DNA of 64,000 bases from an uncultured Paracoccaceae bacterium (GCA_947492585.1 CANLND010000003.1:144881-208880), one strand, 5' to 3'. Numbered from the stretch's first letter, positions 26,222-37,095 are shown. The notes: generated by a model not told the origin, from the letters alone. A program made the numbers and translations.

Positions 26222-29173
26222 TCAGATGCTCAGCGCTTCGTTCACGAGCGCAGCTTGTTGGGATTTGTGTTGGCTCGCCAGACCGGTGGCTGGCGATGCA
26301 GAGGTGGCACGGCCGATATAGGTCGGACGGGTGTGTTTGGCGCCGATCCGGGTCAGCACCCATTCGATGTTGGGCTCAATAAAGGTCCAAGCGCCTTGGT
26401 TTTTGGGCTCTTCCTGACACCAGACAACTTCGGCGCCTTTAAAGCGTTCCATTTCCTTGACCAAAGAGATGGCCGGGAAGGGGTAATACTGTTCGACCCG
26501 CATCAGGTAGATGTCGTCGATGCCCCGCGCGTCGCGCTCTTCCAAGAGGTCGTAATAGACCTTGCCCGAGCAGAGCACCACGCGCTTGATCTTGTTGTCG
26601 GGGACCAGTTGGGTGTCGGAATTGCCGTGCTGGGCATCATCCCACAACACCCGGTGAAAGCTGGAGCCTGTGGTGAACTCTTCGGCCTTGGACACCGCCA
26701 GTTTGTGGCGCAGCAATGATTTTGGTGTCACCATGATCAGTGGCTTACGGAAGGTGCGGTGGATCTGTCGGCGCAGGATGTGGAAGTAGTTCGCAGGCGT
26801 TGTACAATTCGCCACGATCCAGTTGTCCTGGCCACACATTTGCAAGAACCGCTCCAGACGCGCTGAGGAGTGCTCAGGGCCCTGACCTTCGAAACCATGC
26901 GGCAGCAGCGTCACCAGACCGGACATCCGCAGCCATTTGCTCTCGCCAGAGGAAATGAACTGGTCAAACATGATCTGCGCGCCATTGGCAAAGTCGCCAA
27001 ACTGGGCTTCCCACAGGGTCAGCGCATTTGGTTCGGCCAGCGAATAGCCGTATTCAAAGCCCAGAACCGCATATTCCGACAGGGCGGAATCGATCACTTC
27101 GTATTGTTCCTGACCTGACCGGATGTTGTTCAGCGGGTAATAGCGCTCTTCGGTGTCCTGATTCACAATGCCGGAATGGCGCTGTGAGAAGGTGCCGCGT
27201 GTCGCGTCCTGACCGGACAGGCGCACCGGGTAGCCTTCGGTCAGAAGGGAGCCAAAGGCCATGGCTTCGCCGGTTGCCCAGTCAAAGTTTTCGCCTGTTT
27301 CAAACATCTTGCCGCGGGCTTGCAGGACGCGATTCACGGTTTTGTGGATCGGATATCCTTCGGGCACGGACGACAGAGAAGCACCAATTTCGGCCAGCGT
27401 TTCTGGCGCGATGGCGGTTTGGCCGCGTTGGTATTCTTCGCCGCGTTTGTCCAGATGTGACCAGCGCCCGTCCAGCCAATCGGCCTTGTTGGGTTTGTAG
27501 TCCTTGCCGATCTCGAACTCTTCGTTCAGGTGCGCCTGAAAGGCGGCCTTCATGTCTTCGATTTCGCCTTCGGGGATCAGCCCATCCTTGACCAGACGTT
27601 CGGTGTACAAAGACAGGGTGGTTTTGTGACCCTTGATCTTTTTGTACATCACCGGGTTGGTGAACATCGGCTCGTCGCCTTCGTTGTGACCAAATCGGCG
27701 GTAGCAGAAGATGTCCAGAACCACGTCTTTTTGGAACTTTTGACGGAATTCGGTCGCGACCTTTGCGGCGTGTACCACCGCTTCGGGATCGTCACCGTTG
27801 ACGTGGAAAATTGGCGCTTCAACCACCAGTGCGTTGTCGGTGGGGTAGGGCGAGGAGCGCGAGAAATGCGGCGCGGTGGTGAAACCGATCTGATTGTTCA
27901 CCACGATGTGCATGGTGCCGCCGGTCTTGTGACCACGCAGACCCGACAGGGCAAAACACTCCGCCACAACACCCTGACCGGCAAAAGCGGCGTCGCCGTG
28001 CAGCAGGATGGGCAGCACTTTGGTGCGGCGATCGTCGTTCTTTTGGTCCTGCTTGGCGCGGACTTTGCCCAGTACAACTGGGTTCACCGCCTCCAGGTGG
28101 GAGGGGTTGGCCGTCAGTGACAGGTGGACGGTGTTGCCGTCAAATTCCCGGTCCGAGGACGCCCCAAGGTGATATTTCACATCGCCAGAACCATCCACGT
28201 CTTCGGGTTTGAACGAGCCGCCCTGGAATTCGTTGAAGATCGCGCGATAGGGTTTGCGCATCACGTTGGCCAGAACTGACAAACGGCCCCGGTGGGGCAT
28301 GCCGATCACGATGTCTTCGACACCCAGATTGCCACCACGTTTGATGATCTGCTCCATCGCAGGGATCAGGCTTTCGCCGCCGTCCAGACCAAAACGTTTG
28401 GTGCCCATGTATTTGACATGCAGGAATTTTTCAAAACCCTCGGCCTCAACCATTTTGTTGAGGATCGCCTTGCGGCCTTCACGGGTGAATTGGATTTCCT
28501 TGCCAAACCCTTCGATGCGTTCTTTTAGCCAGGCCGATTGCTCGGGATCGGAGATGTGCATGTATTGCAAGGCAAAGGTGCCACAATAGGTGCGTTTCAC
28601 GATCTCAACGATCTGGCGCATCGAGGCAACCTGAAGGCCCAGCACATTGTCGATAAAGATCGGACGATCCATATCCGCATCGGTGAAACCATAAGATTTT
28701 GGATCCAGCTCAGGGTGCGGCGTGGCAGCGCGCATGCCCAGCGGGTCCAGTTCGGCGGCCAAGTGGCCCCGGAACCGATACGCCCGGATCAGCATCAGGG
28801 CGCGGATCGAATCCAGTACGGCGCGTTGGATCTGTTCGTCCGACACCGATGCGCCCGTTTTGACGGCCTGCTCCTTGATCTTTTTGCCCGCAGCTTTGGT
28901 TTCGACAGGAGCGGGCCATTCACCGGTCAATGCCGCGGTCAGGTCGTCCTCGGGGGCAGGGGGCCAGTCGGGGCGCGCCCACGAGGGGCCAGCGGCCTCG
29001 GCCCTTACGTCGCCTTCCGCATCGCCCATCTGGCGAAAAAACTCGGCCCAGGCGGCATCAACCGCATTGGGGTCGCGAGCGTATTGGGCATAAAGCTGTT
29101 CAAGATACTCGGCGTTGTGCCCCTGCATAAAGGAGGAGGCATGGAAGAGATCGTTGGGGCTTTGCTCGGTCAT
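26222..29173 (-). CDS. sucA: 2-oxoglutarate dehydrogenase E1
   Basis: 983 residues, typical for E1o. ThDP-dependent decarboxylation of 2-oxoglutarate and transfer of the succinyl group to the lipoyl arms of SucB. N-terminal E2-binding stretch (ASFMQGHNAEYLEQLYAQY), HGDAAFAGQGVVAEC and VVNNQIGFTT for ThDP binding, GMPHRGRLSVL, and a C-terminal domain ending in IGRATSASPATG. The 234-base leader between sucD and sucA contains several strong hairpins (29278-29392). AGAGGTACT lies upstream of ATG 29173. Confidence 0.96.
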   Translation of the reverse strand: MTEQSPNDLFHASSFMQGHNAEYLEQLYAQYARDPNAVDAAWAEFFRQMGDAEGDVRAEAAGPSWARPDWPPAPEDDLTAALTGEWPAPVETKAAGKKIKEQAVKTGASVSDEQIQRAVLDSIRALMLIRAYRFRGHLAAELDPLGMRAATPHPELDPKSYGFTDADMDRPIFIDNVLGLQVASMRQIVEIVKRTYCGTFALQYMHISDPEQSAWLKERIEGFGKEIQFTREGRKAILNKMVEAEGFEKFLHVKYMGTKRFGLDGGESLIPAMEQIIKRGGNLGVEDIVIGMPHRGRLSVLANVMRKPYRAIFNEFQGGSFKPEDVDGSGDVKYHLGASSDREFDGNTVHLSLTANPSHLEAVNPVVLGKVRAKQDQKNDDRRTKVLPILLHGDAAFAGQGVVAECFALSGLRGHKTGGTMHIVVNNQIGFTTAPHFSRSSPYPTDNALVVEAPIFHVNGDDPEAVVHAAKVATEFRQKFQKDVVLDIFCYRRFGHNEGDEPMFTNPVMYKKIKGHKTTLSLYTERLVKDGLIPEGEIEDMKAAFQAHLNEEFEIGKDYKPNKADWLDGRWSHLDKRGEEYQRGQTAIAPETLAEIGASLSSVPEGYPIHKTVNRVLQARGKMFETGENFDWATGEAMAFGSLLTEGYPVRLSGQDATRGTFSQRHSGIVNQDTEERYYPLNNIRSGQEQYEVIDSALSEYAVLGFEYGYSLAEPNALTLWEAQFGDFANGAQIMFDQFISSGESKWLRMSGLVTLLPHGFEGQGPEHSSARLERFLQMCGQDNWIVANCTTPANYFHILRRQIHRTFRKPLIMVTPKSLLRHKLAVSKAEEFTTGSSFHRVLWDDAQHGNSDTQLVPDNKIKRVVLCSGKVYYDLLEERDARGIDDIYLMRVEQYYPFPAISLVKEMERFKGAEVVWCQEEPKNQGAWTFIEPNIEWVLTRIGAKHTRPTYIGRATSASPATGLASQHKSQQAALVNEALSI

Positions 29174-29277
29174 TTTAGTACCTCTTGTGGGTTTGGACCG
29201 TCATTATTGAGTAGAGCAGGAAGTGGCCGCAGCCAGACTGACCTATGGAGCGTTTCGGAAAGGTGAAGGCCACACCG

Positions 29278-29392
29278 GATAGCGCGGTAAATAGGGCACC
29301 CGTGCCCCATTGGCAGCGCTATCATGCGGAATAAATGGGACAGGCGTAAAACGCCTATCCCAGTCTTGCAGGCAGAGCCTGTCATTATGACA
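29278..29392 (-). promoter_or_regulatory. Cluster of hairpins between sucD and sucA
   Basis: Three or four strong stems in a row in the sucA leader: a long interrupted hairpin with outer arms GATAGCGC/GCGCTATC (29278-29285 and 29316-29323) around GGGCACCCGTGCCC; TGGGA-n-AGGCGT/ACGCCT-n-TCCCA (29336-29362); CAGGC/GCCTG (29369-29381); and TGTCA/TGACA (29380-29392), the last two mutually exclusive. No long T run follows any of them on the minus strand, so an mRNA-processing, stabilising or ligand-responsive element is more likely than a simple terminator. Confidence 0.5.
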
Positions 29393-29407
29393 GCACCCTT
29401 GTGCCAT

Positions 29408-30292
29408 TTACTTGTCGATCGCTTTCAGCACGGCTTCGCCGAGACCAGCAGGGCTGTCGGCGACAACGATACCAGCGGATTTCATCGCTTCGATCTTGTC
29501 TTCTGCGCCACCTTTGCCACCGGCAACAATCGCACCGGCGTGGCCCATGCGGCGGCCGGGAGGGGCTGTGCGGCCCGCGATGAAACCAGCGGTGGGCTTC
29601 CAGCGGCCTTTTTTCTTTTGCTCGGCCAGGAATTCAGCGGCTTCTTCTTCCGCCGAACCACCGATTTCACCGATCATGATGATCGATTGCGTTTCATCAT
29701 CGTCCAGAAACATGTCCAACACGTCTATGTGCTCGGTGCCCTTGATCGGATCACCACCGATGCCCACAGCAGTGGACTGGCCCAGACCGATGTCAGAGGT
29801 CTGTTTGACCGCTTCATAGGTCAGGGTGCCGGAGCGCGACACAACACCAACCGAACCACGTTTGTGGATGTGGCCGGGCATGATGCCGATTTTGCACGCA
29901 TCGGGCGTGATAACGCCGGGGCAGTTGGGGCCGATCAGGCGCGATTTGCTGTCGATCAGCGCACGCTGAACGCGCATCATGTCCAGCACCGGGATGCCTT
30001 CGGTGATGCAGATGATCAGTTCCATTTCCGCATCAATCGCTTCCAGGATAGAGTCGGCCGCAAAAGGGGGCGGGACATAGATCACGGATGCGTTGGCTTC
30101 GGTCACGTGCTTGGCTTCGTGGACCGAGTTAAAGACCGGCAGGTTCAGGTGGGATTGCCCACCTTTGCCGGGGGTCACGCCGCCGACCATCTTGGTGCCA
30201 TAGGCGATGGCCTGTTCGGAGTGGAACGTGCCCTGCGAGCCGGTGAGGCCCTGACAGATCACTTTGGTGTTTTCGTCGATGAGGACTGCCAT
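29408..30292 (-). CDS. sucD: Succinyl-CoA synthetase alpha subunit
   Basis: 294 residues. Binds CoA and carries the phospho-histidine in [16 protein letters not shown] (His at about 250), with a CoA-binding Rossmann domain at the N-terminus ([15 protein letters not shown]) and [15 protein letters not shown]. With SucC it makes succinate and ATP/GTP from succinyl-CoA. GGGAG precedes ATG 30292. It is separated from sucC by a 179-residue secreted-protein gene. Confidence 0.95.
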   Translation of the reverse strand: MAVLIDENTKVICQGLTGSQGTFHSEQAIAYGTKMVGGVTPGKGGQSHLNLPVFNSVHEAKHVTEANASVIYVPPPFAADSILEAIDAEMELIICITEGIPVLDMMRVQRALIDSKSRLIGPNCPGVITPDACKIGIMPGHIHKRGSVGVVSRSGTLTYEAVKQTSDIGLGQSTAVGIGGDPIKGTEHIDVLDMFLDDDETQSIIMIGEIGGSAEEEAAEFLAEQKKKGRWKPTAGFIAGRTAPPGRRMGHAGAIVAGGKGGAEDKIEAMKSAGIVVADSPAGLGEAVLKAIDK

Positions 30293-30321
30293 GTGGGAGT
30301 CTCCTATGTTGTGGTCTCGAC

Positions 30322-30861
30322 TTAACGAGAAATCTTATGCTCAAGAGTCAAATGAAGCGCGCCGGCGGGTCCTTGTTCGGCCATGAAGTGAAAGAGCTCG
30401 AGCTGCAATTTGCGGCCTTCGCTTTCAAATTCAGCCCGCTTTCCTTCGATGTAACGCTCAGGTGCGTCATCAAATTTAGCGGGACCGATAAAGGTCGGCT
30501 TCTGGGCTCCACCTGCGATTTTTCTTAGGCGATTGAACTTTTTGGTCACGTCGCGCGCATCTAGGTCTTTGGAAACCACGTAGCAGGTGAATTTGCCTTG
30601 GTCGCCGGTGCCCCCTGTTTCGTAAGAAGGGGTACCCCGCAAACCTATGGCCATATCCTTAGCATCGTAGTGAGCGAAGATATTTCCCGCGTGGTATGCG
30701 GCTACCGCCCCATCTTCGACGCGAGAACCATTGCCAAGCGCGAGAACCGGATCTGACAAGCAAGCTCGTTCAAAGATCTCGGCAGCACGATTTGCCAATG
30801 ATTGAGCGCCTACTGGCGTTGCAGCAGCAAAAACAAAGAAAAGTGCGACGGCAGCGCGCAT
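30322..30861 (-). CDS. Secreted protein of unknown function between sucC and sucD
   Basis: 179 residues. Signal peptide at 1-20 ([15 protein letters not shown]), no lipobox; mature part mixed alpha/beta with two Cys (about 34 and 93) that could form a periplasmic disulfide. Its ATG shares the final A of the sucC stop (TAATG), so translation is directly coupled to sucC, and sucD starts 29 bases later. The GC content is somewhat lower than that of sucC/sucD. I recognise no family. A periplasmic protein inside a TCA operon is unusual. Confidence 0.7.
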   Translation of the reverse strand: MRAAVALFFVFAAATPVGAQSLANRAAEIFERACLSDPVLALGNGSRVEDGAVAAYHAGNIFAHYDAKDMAIGLRGTPSYETGGTGDQGKFTCYVVSKDLDARDVTKKFNRLRKIAGGAQKPTFIGPAKFDDAPERYIEGKRAEFESEGRKLQLELFHFMAEQGPAGALHLTLEHKISR

Positions 30862-32054
30862 TAGCCCTTAACCGCTTTCACGATCTTTTCAGCGCCATCC
30901 GACAGGTTGTCGGCTGCGATCACGTCAAGACCTGAGGTGTTGATGATCTCTTTGCCAGCTTCCACATTGGTGCCTTCGAGACGGACAACCAGCGGAACCT
31001 GCAGGCCCACTTCTTTGACCGCGGCGACAACGCCTTCGGCGATCACATCACAGCGCATGATGCCACCAAAGATGTTGACCAGAATGCCTTTGACCTGTGG
31101 ATCAGAGGTGATGATCTTGAACGCTTCGGTGACTTTCTCTTTGGTGGCGCCGCCGCCAACATCCAAAAAGTTTGCAGGCTCAGCACCGTAGAGTTTGATG
31201 ATGTCCATAGTGGCCATCGCCAGACCCGCACCGTTCACCATGCAGCCGATTTCACCGTCAAGCGCGATGTAATTCAGGTCGTATTTCGAGGCTTCCAGCT
31301 CTTTGCTGTCTTCTTCGGTCACGTCGCGCAGCTCAGCCACATCAGCGTGGCGGTACATGGCGTTGCCGTCAAAGCTGACTTTGGCGTCCAGAACCTTCAG
31401 ATCACCGGAGTCGGACACGATCAGCGGGTTGATTTCCAGCATCTCCATGTCTTTGTCGTTGAACGCCTTGTACAGCTGGCCCATCAGTTTAACGCACTGT
31501 TTGACCTGCGCGCCTTCCAGACCCAGCGAGAACGCAATACGGCGGCCGTGGTAGGGCTGGTAGCCTGTCGCGGGATCAACCGAGAAGGACAGGATTTTTT
31601 CAGGAGTTGCCTCTGCAACCTCTTCAATGTCCATGCCACCTTCGGTGGAGCAGACAAACGAGATGCGCGAGGTCTGGCGATCAACCAGCAACGCAAGATA
31701 CAGTTCGGTTTCGATGCCGGAACCGGCTTCGATGTAGATGCGGTTGACCTGTTTGCCCACCGGGCCGGTCTGGTGGGTGACAAGCGTGCGACCCAGCATT
31801 TTTTTGGCTTCTTCTGCGGCTTCTTCAACCGATTTGGTCAGGCGCACACCGCCTTTTTCACCGGCGTCGGCCTCTTTGAAGGTGCCCTTGCCGCGACCGC
31901 CTGCGTGGATCTGAGCTTTGACAACCCAAAGGGGTCCGTCCAGCTCACCTGCGGCGGTTTTGGCATCTTCGGCCTTCAGCACCACACGGCCGTCGGAAAC
32001 CGGCGCGCCGTAGCTGCGAAGAAGGGCCTTGGCCTGATATTCGTGGATGTTCAT
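30861..32054 (-). CDS. sucC: Succinyl-CoA synthetase beta subunit
   Basis: 397 residues. ATP-grasp nucleotide-binding domain ([18 protein letters not shown], about 45-62) and a C-terminal ligase/CoA domain ([18 protein letters not shown]). [18 protein letters not shown] is the invariant family start, so ATG 32054 is chosen over an upstream in-frame codon at 32138. Upstream lies a doubled TGTGATCACA palindrome (32167-32197). It shares one base with the next gene. Confidence 0.96.
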   Translation of the reverse strand: MNIHEYQAKALLRSYGAPVSDGRVVLKAEDAKTAAGELDGPLWVVKAQIHAGGRGKGTFKEADAGEKGGVRLTKSVEEAAEEAKKMLGRTLVTHQTGPVGKQVNRIYIEAGSGIETELYLALLVDRQTSRISFVCSTEGGMDIEEVAEATPEKILSFSVDPATGYQPYHGRRIAFSLGLEGAQVKQCVKLMGQLYKAFNDKDMEMLEINPLIVSDSGDLKVLDAKVSFDGNAMYRHADVAELRDVTEEDSKELEASKYDLNYIALDGEIGCMVNGAGLAMATMDIIKLYGAEPANFLDVGGGATKEKVTEAFKIITSDPQVKGILVNIFGGIMRCDVIAEGVVAAVKEVGLQVPLVVRLEGTNVEAGKEIINTSGLDVIAADNLSDGAEKIVKAVKG

Positions 32055-32166
32055 TTGAAACTGTCCCGTCTGGCTGCAATTGTTCTTTGGTATTACCACT
32101 GCATACAGCCAAGGTTTAAAGGGTTTTTTGACGACCAATGCTTAAATGATGAAAGTTTTTCGGGTT

Positions 32167-32197
32167 TGTGATCACACTTCTGACGCGTGTGATCACA
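32167..32197. promoter_or_regulatory. Doubled TGTGATCACA palindrome upstream of sucC
   Basis: Two perfect copies of TGTGATCACA at 32167-32176 and 32188-32197, start-to-start spacing 21 bases (two helical turns), 113 bases upstream of the sucC start. The same core, doubled at 20-base spacing, occurs upstream of sdhC (37943-37971). No other intergenic copy was seen in the window. The palindrome is too short for a canonical CRP site (TGTGA-N6-TCACA); the binding factor is unknown. The rest of the 339-base gap (32055-32393) holds only this site, the sucC promoter region and the mdh terminator. Confidence 0.6.
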
Positions 32198-32335
32198 TTT
32201 TTCAAATTTCTGTAGAAATGATTCGTTTTGGCTGAGTAAGTACAAATTAGCAGTGTCGCGGAATGCGCGGTGGACCTGAAAATGATGGCGCTATCATTTT
32301 GGTGCGTGCTGTCACATTCAGGACGCGGTCCAAGC

Positions 32336-32366
32336 GTAAAAAAGGCGCCCTATTGGGGCGCCTTTC
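32336..32366 (-). terminator. Terminator of mdh
   Basis: AAAGGCGCCC pairs with GGGCGCCTTT; on the minus strand the stem is followed by a T run (plus-strand A run at 32338-32343). It lies 28 bases past the mdh stop. Confidence 0.85.
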
Positions 32367-32393
32367 AAAATTTCACTGGTTCTTGGTGAGGCT

Positions 32394-33718
<1,325 letters not shown>

Positions 33719-34039
33719 CTACGCGTCCGTTTCCAGTTTGGGCGCAGCTTCCGCCAGCTCTTCGTAAGATTGGCCCGATGCCACAAGGCAGGTCATGCCC
33801 GTTGGTGTGGTGACGGTGATGGTCCAGGTGCCGGTGTCTGCGGACGCAAATGTCTCCATTACGACCCCCTGTTGACCGATGCCAATGCTTTGACGGCTTT
33901 CGCCATATTTCTCTGACAACCGTTGTACCACGACGTCCCGCGGGGCGCAGTTGCGTCCACTGGCCTGCGCCGCAATGGGTTGGCTGATCGCCAGCAGCAG
34001 CGCCGCGCCTGACATCAACTGAGTGGTCGTTTTGAACAT
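33719..34039 (-). CDS. Small secreted protein of unknown function
   Basis: 106 residues. Signal peptide at 1-26 (ALLLAISQPIAAQAS); the mature part has two Cys (about 30 and 84) and the pattern VVQRLSEKYGESRQSIG then VMETFASADTGTWTITVTTP. Proteins of this shape are common and unannotated in Roseobacter genomes (from memory). GGGTACTAAA precedes ATG 34039. Single gene, divergent from mcl2. The stop codon abuts an 11-base G run. Confidence 0.65.
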   Translation of the reverse strand: MFKTTTQLMSGAALLLAISQPIAAQASGRNCAPRDVVVQRLSEKYGESRQSIGIGQQGVVMETFASADTGTWTITVTTPTGMTCLVASGQSYEELAEAAPKLETDA

Positions 34040-34376
34040 TTTAGTACCCTTTCAACGAAGGGCCTGCCGACAGGGAGGCATGTGCCTCCCAACGCCCCGC
34101 AGCGAGCCGGTGACTGATGTTATGACGAGCCGTGCCCGTCGACGTGCGTGATGCCTGACAAGCAGGCAAAAACTAGGGGCCATGTGAATAATCGTGGCAC
34201 GAACGTCCTGAAAACCGGTTAATGGAGCGGTTTTTCCTGTCGCAACGGCTCATAAATTTTTGACGGTTATACTGGGGTTTGCTTGAAATTTCTGCGCTGC
34301 GGCGAAAATCGCGTTGAAATGTTCTGATAGAAGATATAGTAAATGCGCAAGATTATAACCCAGTGGGGGAATAAGA
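34040..34376. other. Gene-free 337-base stretch before mcl2
   Basis: It holds divergent promoter regions for the secreted-protein gene and mcl2. A perfect GGGAGGCATGTGCCTCCC hairpin lies at 34073-34090, and an AT-richer zone follows from about 34240. GGGGGAATAAGA is the mcl2 ribosome-binding site. No ORF or known RNA is recognised. Confidence 0.5.
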
Positions 34377-35231
34377 ATGGCTCCTCGGACACGTCCTTAC
34401 CGTTCGGTCTTATATATTCCGGGCTCCAAGCCCCGGGCGTTGGATAAGGCGCGCAGCCTCGCAATCGACGCGATCATTTTTGATCTGGAAGATGCGGTGT
34501 CTTACGATGAAAAAGACGCTGCGCGGGCAACCCTGGCCAGTGCATTGGCTGCCGGGGGCTATGGTGAGCGGCTCAAGATTGTGCGCATCAATGGGCTGGA
34601 CACAAAATGGGGCCGCGCAGACGCTGAGGCTGCGGCCCAGATGGAGTGCGATGCTGTGCTGCTGCCCAAAGTGTCATCTGCGGCTGACATAGATGAACTG
34701 TCTGAAATCACCGGGGATTTGCCGATCTGGGCAATGATGGAAACCCCCTTGGGCATGTTGAATGCCGTGGAAATCAGCGGGCACCCTCGGTTGGAGGGTT
34801 TGGTTATGGGGACCAATGATCTCGCCAAGGAACTTCACGTACGATTTCGGCCGGATCGTTTGCCTTTGATGTCGGGTTTGGGGCTGTGTCTTCTGGCCGC
34901 CAAAGCGCATGGGAAGGTCATTGTGGATGGGGTCTACAACGCCTTTAAAGATCAAGACGGTCTGAAGGAGGAATGTGAGCAAGGCCGCGATATGGGCTTT
35001 GATGGCAAGACGTTGATTCACCCCTCGCAGGTCGAGATCGCCAATGAGACTTTTGCTCCGTCACAGGATGAGCAGGATCTGGCGCGTCGACAGATCGATG
35101 CCTTTGAGGCCGCCAAAGCCGAGGGGCAGGGGGTTGCGGTTGTGGATGGCAAGATCGTTGAAAACCTGCATGTGGAAACGGCGCGTGAAATCTTGGCGAA
35201 AGCGGATGCAATCGCCGCGCTCGCGGGATAG
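34377..35231 (+). CDS. mcl2: (3S)-malyl-CoA thioesterase, HpcH/CitE family
   Basis: 284 residues. HpcH/HpaI (CitE-like) TIM-barrel protein: FRSVLYIPG-type start, FDLEDAVSYDEK, VRINGLDTKWG, the MMETPLGMLNA metal-ligand segment, and VMGTNDLAKEL. The length and the FDGKTLIHPSQ and VVDGKIVENLHVETAR endings match Rhodobacter sphaeroides Mcl2, which hydrolyses (3S)-malyl-CoA to malate, rather than the longer lyase Mcl1. It is first in an operon that also holds mch, another ethylmalonyl-CoA pathway gene. Lyase versus thioesterase is judged on sequence resemblance only. Confidence 0.82.
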   Translation: MAPRTRPYRSVLYIPGSKPRALDKARSLAIDAIIFDLEDAVSYDEKDAARATLASALAAGGYGERLKIVRINGLDTKWGRADAEAAAQMECDAVLLPKVSSAADIDELSEITGDLPIWAMMETPLGMLNAVEISGHPRLEGLVMGTNDLAKELHVRFRPDRLPLMSGLGLCLLAAKAHGKVIVDGVYNAFKDQDGLKEECEQGRDMGFDGKTLIHPSQVEIANETFAPSQDEQDLARRQIDAFEAAKAEGQGVAVVDGKIVENLHVETAREILAKADAIAALAG

Positions 35232-35266
35232 CTGTTCGTCAGTTTAACATTCCTGCGGAGACTGAC

Positions 35267-35815
35267 ATGACAATTCTCATCCTAGGCATCCTGTTGTGGT
35301 GGGGCGCGCATCTGCTCAAGCGCCTGGCCCCCGACTTGCGCGCGCGCCTTGGCGACAAGGGCAAAGGCGCAATTGCGTTGATCCTGTTTGCCAGCATCGT
35401 TTTGATGGTGATCGGCTATCGGATGGTGGACGCCTATGACATTTCAGTACCGCCCAGCCCCCTGCGCCATCTCAATAACCTATTGATGCTGATCGCGATT
35501 TTCATGATGAGTCCCGCTCCAAAACGGGGCGCGCTGCTGCATGGAATGCGCCATCCGATGTTGATGGGCGTTGGCCTGTGGGCGCTGGCACACCTCATGG
35601 TGAATTGGGATGCGGCTTCTTTTGTACTGTTTGGGTCAATGCTGGTCTGGGCCGTGGTGGAGATAAAAGTAATCAACCGCGCGGTCCCCAACTGGACGCC
35701 GGGTCCCAAAGGAACACTGAGCAAAGACGCTATGTTTGCTGTCGGATCCGTTGTTTTGCTGGCGGTCGTTGGCATGGTTCACAGTTTTGTTGGCCCGATG
35801 CCGTTTGGCGGCTAG
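35267..35815 (+). CDS. NnrU-family membrane protein
   Basis: 182 residues with five to six transmembrane segments and the NnrU pattern RHPMLMGVGLWALAHLMVNWD. NnrU was first linked to denitrification, but the family is widespread and its biochemical role is unclear; relatives include isoprenoid-cyclising Z-ISO. It lies 35 bases after mcl2 and 27 before DUF1737, inside the mcl2-mch operon, which gives no hint of nitric-oxide metabolism. GCGGAG is upstream of ATG 35267. Confidence 0.85.
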   Translation: MTILILGILLWWGAHLLKRLAPDLRARLGDKGKGAIALILFASIVLMVIGYRMVDAYDISVPPSPLRHLNNLLMLIAIFMMSPAPKRGALLHGMRHPMLMGVGLWALAHLMVNWDAASFVLFGSMLVWAVVEIKVINRAVPNWTPGPKGTLSKDAMFAVGSVVLLAVVGMVHSFVGPMPFGG

Positions 35816-35842
35816 GCGCTGCAAATCAAAGAGGATGATCAC

Positions 35843-36046
35843 ATGAAACTTTATCGTTTCCTGAGCGAAGACGACACATCTGCCTTTTGTCACAAAGTGA
35901 CCGATGCCCTGAACAAGGGCTGGGAGCTGCACGGCAGCCCGACGCAGACCTTTGACCCGGTCAAAGGGATTATGCGGTGCGGGCAGTCGGTGGTGAAGGA
36001 GGTAGACGGTACCTACACACCAGAGACAAAATTGGGAGCACACTAA
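35843..36046 (+). CDS. DUF1737 small protein
   Basis: 67 residues, MKLYRFLSEDDTSAFCHKVT then LNKGWELHGSPTQTFD, the DUF1737 pattern. Soluble; function unknown. GAGGATGATC precedes ATG 35843. Its stop is two bases before the mch start, so it is tightly coupled to mch. In some actinobacteria and proteobacteria a DUF1737 domain is fused to or adjacent to unrelated enzymes, which gives no clear clue. Confidence 0.85.
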   Translation: MKLYRFLSEDDTSAFCHKVTDALNKGWELHGSPTQTFDPVKGIMRCGQSVVKEVDGTYTPETKLGAH

Positions 36047-36048
36047 CG

Positions 36049-37095
36049 ATGGGCAAGACCAGTCCGGCCAAAACGAATCCAGGCAGATTTTTTGAAGATT
36101 ATGCTGTTGGCGATGTGATCGCCCATGCGGTGCCCCGCACCGTTTCGGGGGGGGAACGCGCGATGTATCATGCGCTGTATCCAGCGCGCCATGCGCTGTA
36201 TTCGTCGGACGAGTTTGCCCGCCGGTCTGGTTTGCCCAAAGCGCCGCTGGATGATCTGGTGGCCTTTCACGTGGTGTTTGGCAAAACCGTTCCTGACGTT
36301 TCACTGAATGCGATTGCCAATCTGGGTTATGCCGAAGGGCGCTGGCTGTTGCCTGTCTATGAGGGCGACACGCTGCGCTCTGAATCCGAGGTGATCGGGG
36401 TCAAGCAGAACTCAAACGGCAAATCCGGTGTTGTTTATGTGCGCACGCGCGGTCTGAACCAGCGCGATGAATGCGTGATGGAATATGTGCGTTGGGTCAT
36501 GGTGCGCAAACGGGACGTTGATGCCCCCGCGCCGGACACTGTGATCCCGGATCTGCACAAGGTGATCCCTGCAGACCAGCTGGTGATCCCGGAGGGGCTG
36601 GATTTCACCGATTATGATTTCACGCTGGCCGGTGAACCACATCGCTGGGGGGATTATGAGATCGGCGAAACCATCGATCACGTTGACGGCGTGACGGTGG
36701 AAGAGGCTGAACACATGATTGCCACGCGGCTGTGGCAGAACACCGCCAAGGTGCATTTTGACAATACTGCCCGCCCAGATGGGTCGCGCCTGATCTATGG
36801 GGGGCACGTGATATCAATGGCGCGGACGCTGTCCTTTAATGGTTTGGCCAATGCGCAGATGATTGTGGGTTTGAATGGCGGGGCGCATGCAAACCCCTGT
36901 CTGTCTGGCACCACTATCCGCGCGTGGACCGAAGTGTTGGACAAGGCTGAAACCGCAGCGCCTGGAGTGGGCGCCATTCGTCTGCGTCTGGTCGCAACCT
37001 CGGGCGGGACGCCATTTGAACTGAAGGGTGAGGACGGCAAATACAAGCCTGAGGTCCTGCTGGATCTGGATTACTGGGCGCTGATGCCCCTGTAA
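36049..37095 (+). CDS. mch: Mesaconyl-C1-CoA hydratase (beta-methylmalyl-CoA dehydratase)
   Basis: 348 residues, two MaoC-like hot-dog domains. FFEDYAVGDVIAHAVPRTV and the later DYEIGETIDHVDGVTVEEAEHM / HGGHVISMARTL-type segments match Rhodobacter Mch, which hydrates mesaconyl-C1-CoA to beta-methylmalyl-CoA in the ethylmalonyl-CoA pathway. ATG 36049 with GGGAG upstream is used; the frame open before it lies in DUF1737. A terminator follows at 37106. Linkage with mcl2 supports the assignment. Confidence 0.9.
   Translation: MGKTSPAKTNPGRFFEDYAVGDVIAHAVPRTVSGGERAMYHALYPARHALYSSDEFARRSGLPKAPLDDLVAFHVVFGKTVPDVSLNAIANLGYAEGRWLLPVYEGDTLRSESEVIGVKQNSNGKSGVVYVRTRGLNQRDECVMEYVRWVMVRKRDVDAPAPDTVIPDLHKVIPADQLVIPEGLDFTDYDFTLAGEPHRWGDYEIGETIDHVDGVTVEEAEHMIATRLWQNTAKVHFDNTARPDGSRLIYGGHVISMARTLSFNGLANAQMIVGLNGGAHANPCLSGTTIRAWTEVLDKAETAAPGVGAIRLRLVATSGGTPFELKGEDGKYKPEVLLDLDYWALMPL

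Noticed and set aside
29174..29407. Simple Rho-independent terminator between sucD and sucA
   Set aside because: The hairpins lack a T run on the minus strand, so a terminator call is not supported.
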